Source of the DNA: Pirellulales bacterium
GTDB taxonomy: Bacteria > Planctomycetota > Planctomycetia > Pirellulales > UBA1268
DNA: 64,000 bases
Assembly: GCA_018401745.1 (NCBI GenBank)
Contig: JAGYJY010000007.1
Location: 310,001-374,000, forward strand
Reading direction: 5' to 3'
Part shown: one piece after another, positions 39,992 to 49,113 of the stretch
Numbering within the stretch: the stretch's first letter is position 1
Layout of the letters: each line of letters starts with the position of its first letter
Notes under the pieces: generated by a model
What the model was told of the DNA's origin: nothing
What the model saw: the letters and a program-made list of their open reading frames with translations, nothing else
Databases searched by the model: none
Translations under genes and position numbers: made by a program

Positions 39992-40588
39992 ATGGAACCG
40001 TTCACGATCCACACCGGTGTCGTTGCTGCCCTCGATCGGGCCAATGTCGACACCGACCAGATCATCCCCAAGCAGTTCCTCAAGCGGATCGAGCGGACGG
40101 GCTTTGGTGAGTTTCTCTTTTTCGACTGGAGATTTCTCGCAGACGGCTCGCCCAACCCAGACTTCGAGCTCAATGCTCCCGAACTGGCCGACGCGAGCAT
40201 CCTGCTAGCCCGCCGCAACTTCGGCTGCGGTTCGAGCCGAGAGCATGCCCCCTGGGCGTTGGGCGACTATGGCTTTCGAGTGGTGATCGCTCCTACCTTT
40301 GCCGACATCTTCTATTCCAACTGCTTTCAGAATGGAATCCTGCCGATTCGGCTGGAGGAGACCGATGTCGATGAGCTGTTTCGCCGCAGCGAAGCGGGGC
40401 CCTCTCGGCTGACAGTCGATCTCACGACGCAGACCATCAGCGATGACTCGGGCTTCTCGCGAGGTTTCGAGATCGATGCTTTCCGCCGTCGCAGCCTGCT
40501 TGAGGGGCTTGATGCGATCGGCCTCACCCTGCAGCATGCGGCCGCGATCGACGAGTGGGAGCAGGCCCATGGCGTGCCGCAGGGCTGA
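39992..40588 (+). CDS. leuD: 3-isopropylmalate dehydratase, small subunit
   Basis: A 198-aa LeuD, the swivel-domain partner of LeuC. It has [20 protein letters not shown] and the conserved [14 protein letters not shown] and [20 protein letters not shown]. Length and ends are normal. Confidence 0.96.
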   Translation: MEPFTIHTGVVAALDRANVDTDQIIPKQFLKRIERTGFGEFLFFDWRFLADGSPNPDFELNAPELADASILLARRNFGCGSSREHAPWALGDYGFRVVIAPTFADIFYSNCFQNGILPIRLEETDVDELFRRSEAGPSRLTVDLTTQTISDDSGFSRGFEIDAFRRRSLLEGLDAIGLTLQHAAAIDEWEQAHGVPQG

Positions 40589-40592
40589 ACGC

Positions 40593-41669
40593 TTGACGCG
40601 GTTTGTTGGCAGCGTCGGCTCCTTGCCGCACGCTGCCACGGTTGCCCTCTGCTGGGCACTCAGCCTCGGCATGCCGGCGGCTCTTGCCAGAGCCAGCGAC
40701 CCGTCGCCGACAGGGTCGGCAAGCGTCCGCACCATTCTCGATGCCTCCGACGGCCTGATCGACCTGGCCCTGGCCCCCAACGGACAGCGGCTTTACGGCC
40801 TGTCGGCCGAGGGGCGACCGTGGTGAGCATGGACTGCGGACGCGACGCGACCGGTGTGGCTCGCGTGGTGGTCAGAGGTGATTCTCCTGATGGTCCAGGA
40901 CGCCGCATCGGCTGCATCGATTCGAGTGTCGTGGCCGTTCTGCGAGCAGCACCGACGCCCCTCATCACGACCCACCGGATTCCCGTTCCCCCAGAGCCTG
41001 CCGACGCCGCGGAGCCGCTGCAGCGGGTGGCAACGACGGATGCCGAGGCGGCCAACGCCTCCGTTCCGCTGACGGCCTGCCTGACGGTCAGCCACACCCG
41101 CAACTGGCTGGCCCTGACAGCCTTCTCCGGCACGACCCCCTTGGTGCTGCGGGCGCCGGTGGCTGGCGTTCGCGTGGGCAGCCTTAGCACCCGGCATAGC
41201 CCGGAGCTCGAAGGCATCGCAGGCGTTTCGGCCGCATCGGTGAGCCTGGCCGACGAGCTGATTCTCGTCACCAGCTCGGTCCGCGGGGCAGGCAGCCGAC
41301 CGGAAACCCCCTGCCACTGACTCGCTGGCGATGTATGCCACCCCCGGTGGCTGGGAGCTGCTCCGGCTCGACACCGGCCTTCGCGATATCCGCGACGCCT
41401 GCGTCACCAACGGCAGCGGACGCCTGTGGGTGATCACCGGCAGTGTTGAATCGGTCGACCCGCCGCAACCTGCGGGCCTCTGGCGGCTCGACGCCGCGCT
41501 CCGCAACCGGCGGCAGGCGATTGCCGCAGTGCTGGTGCTCGCTCTCGATGAGCCCCGCACGCTGGCCGCCGGCAACGACGAGGTGCTCTATGCCGTGGTC
41601 GATGATGGCCGTCGTGTGATCGAAATCCGACCGTCCAGCGGCAAGGCGGCCGGTAGCGGCACGCCGTGA
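40593..41669 (+). pseudogene. Exported propeller-like protein, two compensating frameshifts
   Basis: Three overlapping frames read as one protein of about 358 aa once a G is added at 40811-40814 and a C removed at 41307-41311. A signal peptide (ATVALCWALSLGMPAALARA) is followed by repeats such as LIDLALAPNGQRLYGLSAEG and ACVTNGSGRLWVITGS, typical of beta-propeller strands. No specific family is certain. The start may be TTG 40593 or an ATG overlapping leuD. It follows leuD closely and precedes a TPR-like gene. Confidence 0.5.
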
Positions 41670-41718
41670 ACACCCGATCGAATCGATTCAGCCCCCACCC
41701 AAAGCCCCGGAGCCCGTG

Positions 41719-42087
41719 ATGCCCGAGAGCCCTGCTCAGCCGAGCCCCTCACCCGCCAACCCGCGTCGCCAGCGAATCGAGACCATGCTCGCGGAGGATC
41801 CCGGCGACGTGTTTCTCCGCTACAGCCTAGCCCTCGCCATGGATTCCGACGGGGAATGGGAGCCCTGCCTGGAGATCCTCGAAGACCTCGCTCGCGGCAG
41901 CCCGGCCTACGTTCCTGCGTTTCAGATGAGCGGACAAATCCTCGTGGCCCACGGAAAGATCGACGACGCCCGTCGAGCGCTGCGGGAAGGCATCGAGCAG
42001 GCTCGCGGACAGGGGCTCGATCACGCCGCTGCGGAGATGGCCGAGCTGCTGGCGACCCTCGGCTCCGCAGGCGAACACGACTCGTGA
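41719..42087 (+). CDS. Small TPR-like protein
   Basis: A 122-aa soluble protein with two or three helical hairpins in tetratricopeptide style (FLRYSLALAMDSDGEWEPCL; AFQMSGQILVAHGKIDDARR; the last helices end EMAELLATLG). These normally mediate protein contacts. No catalytic motif is seen. It lies 49 bp after the propeller-like gene and 110 bp before bioB. Confidence 0.75.
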   Translation: MPESPAQPSPSPANPRRQRIETMLAEDPGDVFLRYSLALAMDSDGEWEPCLEILEDLARGSPAYVPAFQMSGQILVAHGKIDDARRALREGIEQARGQGLDHAAAEMAELLATLGSAGEHDS

Positions 42088-42197
42088 GCCGGAGCGGCAT
42101 ACCGATCGCTGCCCCAGCCTTGGTATGATCCCAGGCCCGCAGCCGGGCAAGGCCCCACTGCAGCAGCCTCTGTCGATGGAGAGAAGGAGCAGCCTCG

Positions 42198-43259
42198 ATG
42201 ATCCACGCCTCGTCCACATCCGAACTGTCGCCTCCATCCCAAAACCGCTGGCATGCGCTCGCCCACAAGGTTTTGAATGACGGGCGCATCGACCGCACAG
42301 AGGCCCGGGCCATCCTTGAGTCGCCAGACGAAGAGCTGCTGGATGTGCTGGCAGCTGCCTACCGCGTGCGGCATCGCCACTTCGGCAACACCGTGCAGCT
42401 CTTCTTTTTGATGAATGCCAAGAGTGGGCTCTGCCCGGAAGACTGTGGCTACTGCTCGCAGTCAAAGGTCTCGGAGGCAGAGATCCCACGCTACAACCTC
42501 CTCTCTGCGCCGAAGCTGCTCGAGGCGGCTCGAATGGCAGCAGAGCGAAACTCAAAAACCTTCTGTATCGTGATCTCGGCTCGCGGGCCGACGCAGCGGG
42601 AAATCGACGCCGTCTGCGACATCGTGCCCCAGATCAAGCGGGAGCACGATCTCAATATCTGCGCCTGCCTGGGCTTGCTCACGCCCGAACAGGCCAAGCG
42701 GTTGGCGGATGCTGGTGTCGACAAGGTCAACCACAACCTCAACACCAGCAGCCGCTACTACGAGCACGTCTGTTCGACCCACACCTACGCCGACCGCCTC
42801 GCCACCCTCGCTGCCTGCCGCGAGGCGGGCCTCTCGCTCTGCAGCGGCGGCATCATCGGCATGGGCGAAGAGCTCGATGATGTGGTGTCGATGGCGATGG
42901 AACTCCGCGACCTCCGCGTGGAGAGCATTCCGCTCAACTTCCTCAACGCGATCGACGGAACGCCGCTGGAAAACACCTCCGACCTGACGCCTCGCGACTG
43001 CCTGCGGGCTCTGTCCATGATGCGGCTGGTCAATCCGGAAGCGGAGATCCGCATCGCTGGCGGGCGAGAAATCCACCTCCGGAGCCTACAGCCGCTCGGC
43101 CTGTTTCCAGCCAACTCGATCTTTGTGGGCGACTACCTGACCACCAAAGGCCAGCTTCCCGAGGCGGACGAGGCGATGATCCGTGACCTGGGATTTGAGA
43201 TCACAAAGGGACCGGAGGCCGCAGAGCCGCCCGCCTGCCTGAACGAATCTGTCGGCTGA
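42198..43259 (+). CDS. bioB: Biotin synthase
   Basis: A 353-aa radical-SAM enzyme that inserts sulphur into dethiobiotin. The cluster motif CPEDCGYCSQ (about residue 79) is followed by family motifs (FCIVISARGPTQREI, NICACLGLLTPEQAKRLADA, YNHNLNTS-type as VNHNLNTSSRYYEH, and GGREIHLRSLQ). AGAAGGAG lies upstream of ATG 42198. Other bio genes are not in the window. Confidence 0.95.
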   Translation: MIHASSTSELSPPSQNRWHALAHKVLNDGRIDRTEARAILESPDEELLDVLAAAYRVRHRHFGNTVQLFFLMNAKSGLCPEDCGYCSQSKVSEAEIPRYNLLSAPKLLEAARMAAERNSKTFCIVISARGPTQREIDAVCDIVPQIKREHDLNICACLGLLTPEQAKRLADAGVDKVNHNLNTSSRYYEHVCSTHTYADRLATLAACREAGLSLCSGGIIGMGEELDDVVSMAMELRDLRVESIPLNFLNAIDGTPLENTSDLTPRDCLRALSMMRLVNPEAEIRIAGGREIHLRSLQPLGLFPANSIFVGDYLTTKGQLPEADEAMIRDLGFEITKGPEAAEPPACLNESVG

Positions 43260-43476
43260 AAAAGCCTCCCGGAGCAGCGGCAGACCTGCCGCGCAGCCCG
43301 CCAGCCCAGCTCGCCTCTGCCCCCCACCTTTCCGCGCGACCGTTCGGATTGACCGAGGAAGGCAAAGGTTCCCGAGCCGAGCAACCGATACCACCGGAAG
43401 GTTCGGTCGAGGGCGGCACAAGCGGCTCACGACCCTCTGGGGATTTTTGCAGCACCAGGCGGTGGGGGCTTTTGCC

Positions 43477-44325
43477 ATGAGAACGCCACGAGCAGGCGTC
43501 GATCTTCGTCATGTGGCGCAGACAGTCTTTGCAGGCAGCACGTTGTCGGCATCGCTGCTGATCGGCGGCGGCCTGCAGGCCGCCGTTCCGCCCAGCCAGG
43601 GAACGCACGACACCGTGATCGCGGTGCGGTCGAGCGAAGCGACAGCCGCTTCCGGCCGGCGGCCAATCTCTTCACGCATTGCTCTGGCTCGCAAGCCGAT
43701 CAGACGTGCCGAGCCTCCAGCTGCCACCACGCCCGCAGTTGAGGCACCTGCCATCACGCCGGCGGTCGCGGCACCAGAGAGCGAAATCGCGACGCATGCC
43801 CCGGCAGTCGATCCGGTCGCAGACGCCGCCCCACGTCAGCTCGACGCCATGCCCGAGGTTCCTGCCGCCACTGCACAGAGGGTCGCCCCAGTGATGGTGG
43901 ACGGATTCCTCTATCCCCCGTCCGTCGTGGCGGATTCCGGCGCGAACGCACCGCCGCAGCTCGCCTCCCCAGCGATCACGCTGCAGATCACGGAGTCGCT
44001 GCCTGAGGCTCGCCGCGGTGGGGCCATCGAGTGGCAACTGAAACTCTGCAACACGGGCAGCGAGCCGGCCACGAATGTGACGGCCGTGCTGTTCTTTGCC
44101 GACGGCATCGAACCGGTTGCCGCGAGCGGTGCCACCGCGTCGCTGGCTGCCGGCGAGGTGCGGTTTGCTCCTCTGGAAACGCTCGGCCCTGGCGAGATCG
44201 TCGAGCTGCAGGTGACAGGGGTCGGCACGAGCTCCGGTGACGTCGAGTATCGGGCAGAGGTCGTCAGCAGCGACCTGCCCAAGGCGATCGCCCACGATGG
44301 AGTGATTCAGGTCACCAAACCTTGA
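43477..44325 (+). CDS. Exported DUF11-like domain protein
   Basis: A 282-aa protein. An N-terminal hydrophobic stretch (FAGSTLSASLLIGGGLQA) precedes a long Ala/Pro-rich linker. A single C-terminal beta-sandwich of DUF11 type follows (EWQLKLCNTGSEPATNVTAV, then LGPGEIVELQVTGVG). Such domains occur in planctomycete surface proteins. Function unknown. ATG 43477 was chosen ahead of the hydrophobic segment. Confidence 0.72.
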   Translation: MRTPRAGVDLRHVAQTVFAGSTLSASLLIGGGLQAAVPPSQGTHDTVIAVRSSEATAASGRRPISSRIALARKPIRRAEPPAATTPAVEAPAITPAVAAPESEIATHAPAVDPVADAAPRQLDAMPEVPAATAQRVAPVMVDGFLYPPSVVADSGANAPPQLASPAITLQITESLPEARRGGAIEWQLKLCNTGSEPATNVTAVLFFADGIEPVAASGATASLAAGEVRFAPLETLGPGEIVELQVTGVGTSSGDVEYRAEVVSSDLPKAIAHDGVIQVTKP

Positions 44326-44356
44326 GCGAGCCACTGATTCATCGCGGCGGCCAGAT

Positions 44357-44653
44357 TCACTCTCCACCGGCAGTCTGGAAATAGGCTGCCCGACTCGACC
44401 GCAGACGCTGGCGACGGCGAATGCCCCGAGGCTTCATCATCAGGCCCTCGGGAGCATCGCCAACGTCGTGCCCCCAGCTGAAGTCGTCAAGATCCCCCGC
44501 TGATGCAGCAGCCGCTTCCAGGCCGTCTCGACTGCCGTCAAGCACCTGTCCGACCGGATGGATCCGGTGGGCCCGAACCTGATGAGCCGTATCACCGATC
44601 GCAACGGTGAAGGCAAGTGGGCGGTCAGCGTGACGGCAGGTCGAAGCGGTCAT
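44357..44653 (-). CDS. Small protein of unknown function
   Basis: A 98-aa protein with AGGAG six bases before ATG 44653. It contains FTVAIGDTAHQVRAHRIHPV and an acidic middle (GDLDDFSWGHDVGDAPEG). No known domain is recognised, and it is not hydrophobic. It is convergent with the DUF11-like gene. The good ribosome site is the main support. Confidence 0.5.
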   Translation of the reverse strand: MTASTCRHADRPLAFTVAIGDTAHQVRAHRIHPVGQVLDGSRDGLEAAAASAGDLDDFSWGHDVGDAPEGLMMKPRGIRRRQRLRSSRAAYFQTAGGE

Positions 44654-44931
44654 GGTGAACTCCTGGCACTGGCATGGATCGGGGTTGTCGTCCCGAGACA
44701 CTCTCCAAACGGTGCAGATCGCATGCCAAAGCCAAACGTTTTGCGCACCAAAGCGATTTCAGCCCGAGCGCGGCTCGGCATTCCCCCCAGCCCTCCTGCT
44801 CTCCCACCGAACAGTTCCCACAACTCCCCTGGGGCGCCCTGTCCCCTCAACCGAAGCCAGCCCAGCCGCACGCGTTCGCATGGCCTCTGAGCCTGGATGA
44901 GAAAAATTTGCCGATTCGACGGCGAATAATT

Positions 44932-45801
44932 TCAGTCTGCCGATGAGGATTCGTCGTCGTGAAGGCGACGGCGGCTGTCTCCCTCGGATCGCGTTCCCCG
45001 AGTTGCCGCGCTCGACTGTCCAGCCAGGCCCCCCGCGGTGGCTCCGGGCAGACTCGCTGCCCGCGGTTGCGTCTTCAGCTGATCACGAAGCTCGGCCGCC
45101 AGCTCATAGTTCTCGGCTCGCACCGCTTCGGCGAGCTGCTCATCGAGCGTGAGTCCGACGTCGTAGCGGCTGCGGACATTCTCCCGCATCTCTTCCAGGC
45201 GAAGCACCAGCTCATCTTCTGCAAACTGGTCGGCCGCGTCGTACTCCTCAAAGAGATCACGAAACCTGTCGAGGCCAGCATTGATCTCGCAGATCGCGGC
45301 TTCCGGGCCGTCGTCTTCAAGGGCGGCCAGAGCCCCGGCCTGCACGCGATGGAACAGCACGAATGGCCGATACTGCTCGTGAGAAAGCGTCCATTCCTCG
45401 TCGGGCGAATGCTCCCGCACAAAGTCCATAAACGCCAGACTGTGGTCGGCATCCTTGGCCGCACGGGCGTATTCACGCAGCGAGAGCCAGCAGACGCGGC
45501 GGTGATAAAACTGCACAAACTCGCGATCGGCCTCCGTGCACTGCTCATCGCTGAGCTCGAAATCATCGCCTTCGCGAATCACCTCACCGACGAGGTAGTC
45601 GAAATAGGTGTCGGCGCCGCCCGGCCGCTCGCCATCGGGACGAAACTCCGTCTCCAACTGCAGGAGCCCCATATCGACCCGCATCTGGATCACTTCGCGA
45701 CCACCGGCTGCCTTCACCATGCGGGCGTTGACCTCTCCCGGTCGGAACGGCCAGCTCGCCAAAAGAGCATCGATATCGCGGGCTTCACGTCGCGATGGCA
45801 T
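44932..45801 (-). CDS. UVR-motif protein of unknown function
   Basis: A 289-aa protein. Residues about 215-250 match a UvrB/UvrC-interaction (UVR) motif (LDEQLAEAVRAENYELAAEL RDQL). The N-terminal two thirds is an all-helical acidic domain (REARDIDALLASWPFRPGEV onward). No zinc-finger CxxC of McsA type is present. It may contact a UvrB/UvrC- or Clp-type partner; this is inference. ATG 45801 is preferred because the frame further upstream overlaps the arfB-like gene. Confidence 0.75.
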   Translation of the reverse strand: MPSRREARDIDALLASWPFRPGEVNARMVKAAGGREVIQMRVDMGLLQLETEFRPDGERPGGADTYFDYLVGEVIREGDDFELSDEQCTEADREFVQFYHRRVCWLSLREYARAAKDADHSLAFMDFVREHSPDEEWTLSHEQYRPFVLFHRVQAGALAALEDDGPEAAICEINAGLDRFRDLFEEYDAADQFAEDELVLRLEEMRENVRSRYDVGLTLDEQLAEAVRAENYELAAELRDQLKTQPRAASLPGATAGGLAGQSSAATRGTRSEGDSRRRLHDDESSSAD

Positions 45802-45898
45802 AGCTGAACCTTTCGTCTCGGGAATACGGCACTTTCTGAAGTATACCAAAGCCTCCCCCCCGAGACCGGCGGCGGCAACGCCACTGCAGCCGGCAGCG

Positions 45899-46330
45899 TC
45901 AGTCGGCCGGTGGCTTCCGCAGTTTTTTGGTGTCCGATCGCCGCTGTTTCGCCAGTCTGCGACGGGCGACCGATCCCCGCGTGGGTCGCGTCGGCCGCCG
46001 CGGACGGGGCGGCTGGGCCGCGCGTTCGAGCATCGTCCTGAGTTTGGCCAGACAATCCGCAATATTGCGGGGTTGCTCACGAAACCGCTGGCTGGTGATC
46101 ACGAGGTCGCCTGCGTCGGTCAGTCGTGGTCGTTGCTGCTCAAGCAGACGAGCCCGCACAGCCGGCGGCAGGCTTGACGAAGCCGCGGCGTGAAATCTGA
46201 GCACCGCCTTGGTGCTCGCTCGATTCACATGCTGGCCCCCAGGCCCCTGCGAACGGACAAACTGCCAGTGCAAATCGTCGGCCGGGATGACGAGTGTCCC
46301 TCCGGCAGCATGAAGAGAGGATCCGTGCAT
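45899..46330 (-). CDS. arfB: Peptidyl-tRNA hydrolase ArfB-like (GGQ) protein
   Basis: A 143-aa class I release-factor-like hydrolase. The catalytic GGQ is in FVRSQGPGGQHVNRASTKAV, and a basic C-terminal tail (RRRLAKQRRSDTKKLRKP) suits the ribosomal mRNA channel. This is the ArfB/YaeJ arrangement, which frees ribosomes stalled without a stop codon. ATG 46330 has GAGGA nine bases upstream; ATG 46339 overlaps that site. Confidence 0.88.
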   Translation of the reverse strand: MHGSSLHAAGGTLVIPADDLHWQFVRSQGPGGQHVNRASTKAVLRFHAAASSSLPPAVRARLLEQQRPRLTDAGDLVITSQRFREQPRNIADCLAKLRTMLERAAQPPRPRRPTRPTRGSVARRRLAKQRRSDTKKLRKPPAD

Positions 46331-46637
46331 AGCTGTCATTCCTCAACGGCGGCTCTGACCCGCATTCGCAACCTTACGACCGGTCCTCCGCCGCCTGTCA
46401 AGGGCAGACGCGGGGCCTGCCATGACAGGACTGCAGCGCCAGGATCTCCAGTTCTCTGCGGTCTTTTGGCATCTGGCCACTTCCAGTCTGGACAGTCGCA
46501 GGAAGCGGCTCCCATACTCTGCATCGTCGGTAGCGGGGAAACCATGCCACCGACATCGGTGGCATGCAATGGCCGTGAACACGACGTCGCCTGTGAGCGA
46601 AGCCGCTTTCAAATACCCGGCGAGGAGTTGTTCGAGC

Positions 46638-47522
46638 ATGGTGCGAGCTTCAATCAGTGAACGGACGACCTTTCGCTGGGACCTCGCAGAAGAACTCGAC
46701 GCTCTCGGGAGCTATGGGTTCGACGCGCTTTCGGTGTGGCGTCCTAAGGTCTCCGATCTCCCGCAGCGTGAGGCCCGCCGGCTGCTCGACGCCGCCGGCG
46801 TGCGGGTGTCGAGCCTTCAGTGGGCTGGTGGCTTCACCGGCAGCGACGGACGCACCTTTCGTGAAAGCCTCACCGACGCCAGTGATGCCATCTGCGAAGC
46901 GGCAGAGCTTGGCACCGACACACTCCTGATCCACACCGGCTGCCGCGGCGGCCACACCCTTGGCCACGCACGGCGGCTCGTGCAGGAATCCCTCGAGCGG
47001 CTGGCACCGATCGCTGAGGAACATGGCGTGCGGCTGGCCCTCAAGCCGACTCATCCGGCGGCCTCGTCGGGATGCGGCTTCTTCAACCAGCTTGTCGAGG
47101 CGCGGCAGTTTGTCGACACGATTGGGCATCCCTCCATCGGGCTCGCCCTCGATCTCTGGCATTTCGGTGCTCAACGTGACCTGCTGAGCCTGCTGCCCTC
47201 GATCATCCGTCATGTGATCGTTGTGAGCCTGGCAGACTGCCGCGGCGGTCCAACGGCGGATCACGAACGGCTGGCGCCGGGTGATGGCACGCTCCCTCTA
47301 GACCGAATCATGGAGGCCCTGGTCGACTTGGGCTTTCACGGCGACGTGGAGTTTGAGTTTGTTGCCGAACCCGTTGATCCGCCGCGTCAGGGCTCCGCAG
47401 ACGCGAGCCTCGCTGCTGGCTACCACGAGGCCCTCAGGAAGGCTCGCAAGGCAGCCCGCCGCTACGGGTGCCTTTCGCTGCCAGCCTTCGGCAAACTCCC
47501 CGTTCCCGCCCCGGGCCGGTGA
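46638..47522 (+). CDS. Sugar phosphate isomerase/epimerase family TIM-barrel protein
   Basis: A 294-aa protein of the xylose-isomerase-like/AP endonuclease 2 TIM-barrel family. It has LDALGSYGFDALSVW, then barrel strands carrying likely metal ligands: HTGC, LKPTHP, LALDLWHFG and VEFEFV. The exact sugar or inositol substrate is unknown. ATG 46638 has GAGGAG ten bases upstream. The TGA stop abuts a family-3 repeat fragment. Confidence 0.82.
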   Translation: MVRASISERTTFRWDLAEELDALGSYGFDALSVWRPKVSDLPQREARRLLDAAGVRVSSLQWAGGFTGSDGRTFRESLTDASDAICEAAELGTDTLLIHTGCRGGHTLGHARRLVQESLERLAPIAEEHGVRLALKPTHPAASSGCGFFNQLVEARQFVDTIGHPSIGLALDLWHFGAQRDLLSLLPSIIRHVIVVSLADCRGGPTADHERLAPGDGTLPLDRIMEALVDLGFHGDVEFEFVAEPVDPPRQGSADASLAAGYHEALRKARKAARRYGCLSLPAFGKLPVPAPGR

Positions 47523-47561
47523 GCAGCATCGCCTCGGCGGCAGACGCGTTCCACAGTCTGC
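47523..47561. repeat. Family-3 repeat fragment after the isomerase-like gene
   Basis: In reverse complement, GCAGACTGTGGAACGCGTCT then GCCGCC matches the stop-proximal end of the two longer family-3 copies. It starts directly after a stop codon. Only about 40 bp of the element are present. Confidence 0.65.
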
Positions 47562-47607
47562 GAGTGGCCTCACAACACCGCGGCCTTCTGGTGGGTCGGC
47601 CTGCTGG

Positions 47608-48552
47608 CTATTCGTCTCGCAGGTTCCAGGCTTCCACCCAGGTCGTTTCCACCGGCTGCAGGTCGAAGTCTTTGCGGAGCCGCTCGTCGAAATCTGCCAT
47701 GTGAGCCGCCCCATAGAAAATCGCGATCCGCTGCCGGCCACGGGCCACCTGCTGTCGCATCACGTCGATGGCGGCAGCATTGCGGTCGGTGATGATCGTG
47801 GAGCCGTTCTCACCGCCGAAGGCGGCTGTCAGCACCTCCATGTCGGTGAACTGCTGGGCCATGATCCGCCGCAACTGCAGTTCTCGGTCCGAGGAAAAGA
47901 GCAACCCAAAGAGTTCACCCAGCCCCAGCTCTCCAGATGTGTCGCCCGCAGCAGACTTGCGGCGTGCCTGAGCCATGCCCTCTCGCATCAGCCTGCTAAA
48001 CATCGTCCACCAGGATTCGCCCCGCTTCTGCATCGCCTCGTCAAACTGCTCGGGCGAAAGGTCGGCATGCACGAAGTTGGCCGGGCTGTAGTCAACTGCC
48101 TCGAGCTGGAACGCCAGCCCGAGGGCGCTCGTGAGGCCCTGCTGAGCCGAGCCAATCGCCCCCGACGGCTTCTGACCAGCCTTCGGAACGCGATTTCCTT
48201 CCGGGGCCACGAGCTCGTAGAGCACCGCGTCGTAGTCCTTGAAGAGCCGATTGAGCGTCTCGTAATAGGCTTCACCTCCGATATGGACAGCGGCTACAAG
48301 GTCGACCGTGAGCCCTTCTGAGGCCTCTGGGGCGGTGGCATACCGCACAACGGCCGTATCGAGCGACCGCGGCTCGCCGTCGGTCTCCTCCGTGATCCGC
48401 AAGAAGGTGGCGCCGTCGTCGACCTCCACCGCCCGCGATTCCTCCGCACGAACCAGGGAAACCGGGAAGGATGGGAAGCCACCGGCCAGCCAGATCGCCT
48501 GGCCAGCAGCCAGCAGGGCAGTGGTGACAACACGAATCGCACGGCACGCCAT
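47608..48552 (-). CDS. Exported TraB/GumN-like protein
   Basis: A 314-aa protein with an N-terminal signal peptide (TTALLAAGQAIWLAGG). It has family-like blocks: DLVAAVHIGGEAYYETLNRL followed by AVLYELVAPEG, and a C-terminal YGAAHMADFDERL. Such TIKI/TraB/GumN proteins are putative metalloproteases with conserved GxxH and Glu residues. Substrate is unknown. The start is at 48552. Confidence 0.75.
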   Translation of the reverse strand: MACRAIRVVTTALLAAGQAIWLAGGFPSFPVSLVRAEESRAVEVDDGATFLRITEETDGEPRSLDTAVVRYATAPEASEGLTVDLVAAVHIGGEAYYETLNRLFKDYDAVLYELVAPEGNRVPKAGQKPSGAIGSAQQGLTSALGLAFQLEAVDYSPANFVHADLSPEQFDEAMQKRGESWWTMFSRLMREGMAQARRKSAAGDTSGELGLGELFGLLFSSDRELQLRRIMAQQFTDMEVLTAAFGGENGSTIITDRNAAAIDVMRQQVARGRQRIAIFYGAAHMADFDERLRKDFDLQPVETTWVEAWNLRDE

Positions 48553-48654
48553 CGGTCAGCCTCCAAAGGGGTTCGATCTCCCTATTCTAGCAGCCAACGC
48601 GGTCCACACCGCGACCACCCCGCCGAGCCTCCACTTTTCTGTCAACGAGCGAAG

Positions 48655-48972
48655 GAAAGGAACGGGACGGGTCCTCGGGCCGCGAAGCGGCCTCGGCGAA
48701 GCCGAGGTGCCTGCGGCACCCGAAGACCCGTCCCGCCCGCGCACCTGTAAAGCCACCCCGACCAGCCCCGTCGCCCCCCGGCCGCAGACCGACGCGCAGC
48801 GTCGGACAGGCCGTCCTCAAACTTTAAGCGAGGGGGGAGCCCGGGCCGAATGAGCCGGCCTTGCAGTCGAGCGCAGCCCGGAGGGCGAAAGCGAGAATGC
48901 ACGAGTGAGCGGAGCCAGGATGGCGAAGCGAACGCTCGGCGAATCGGCCTGGGCTCCCCCCGAGCGCCCCGG
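48655..48972. repeat. Family-1 mosaic repeat block, copy B
   Basis: About 320 bp holding one cloverleaf, one GGGGGGAGCCCGGGCCGA module and one terminal unit, separating two divergent genes. Compared with the other blocks, one pair of its long-range stem changes on both sides (T-A to G-C). The remaining 140 bp before the BBP7 gene shows only a ribosome site. Confidence 0.9.
48664..48734. repeat. 71-nt cloverleaf element, copy B
   Basis: The outer arms are GGGACGGGTCCTCGGG (48664-48679) and CCCGAAGACCCGTCCC (48719-48734), enclosing the same three hairpins as copy A with identical loops. Confidence 0.85.
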
Positions 48973-49113
48973 ACCGCCCATCTTGCCAGCCCACGAGTCA
49001 CGACCCGCAATCTCTACCAAGAATGGTTAACCCGACGCATCGGAACGACCGATACACCCATTGCGAACCGCACGAGCGGACTCAACGGATCCTGTTCCCA
49101 AGGAACCAATGCG

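Noticed and set aside
43274..43290. GCGGCAG/CTGCCGC hairpin after bioB
   Set aside because: Too short and without a T-tract; cannot be defended as a terminator.
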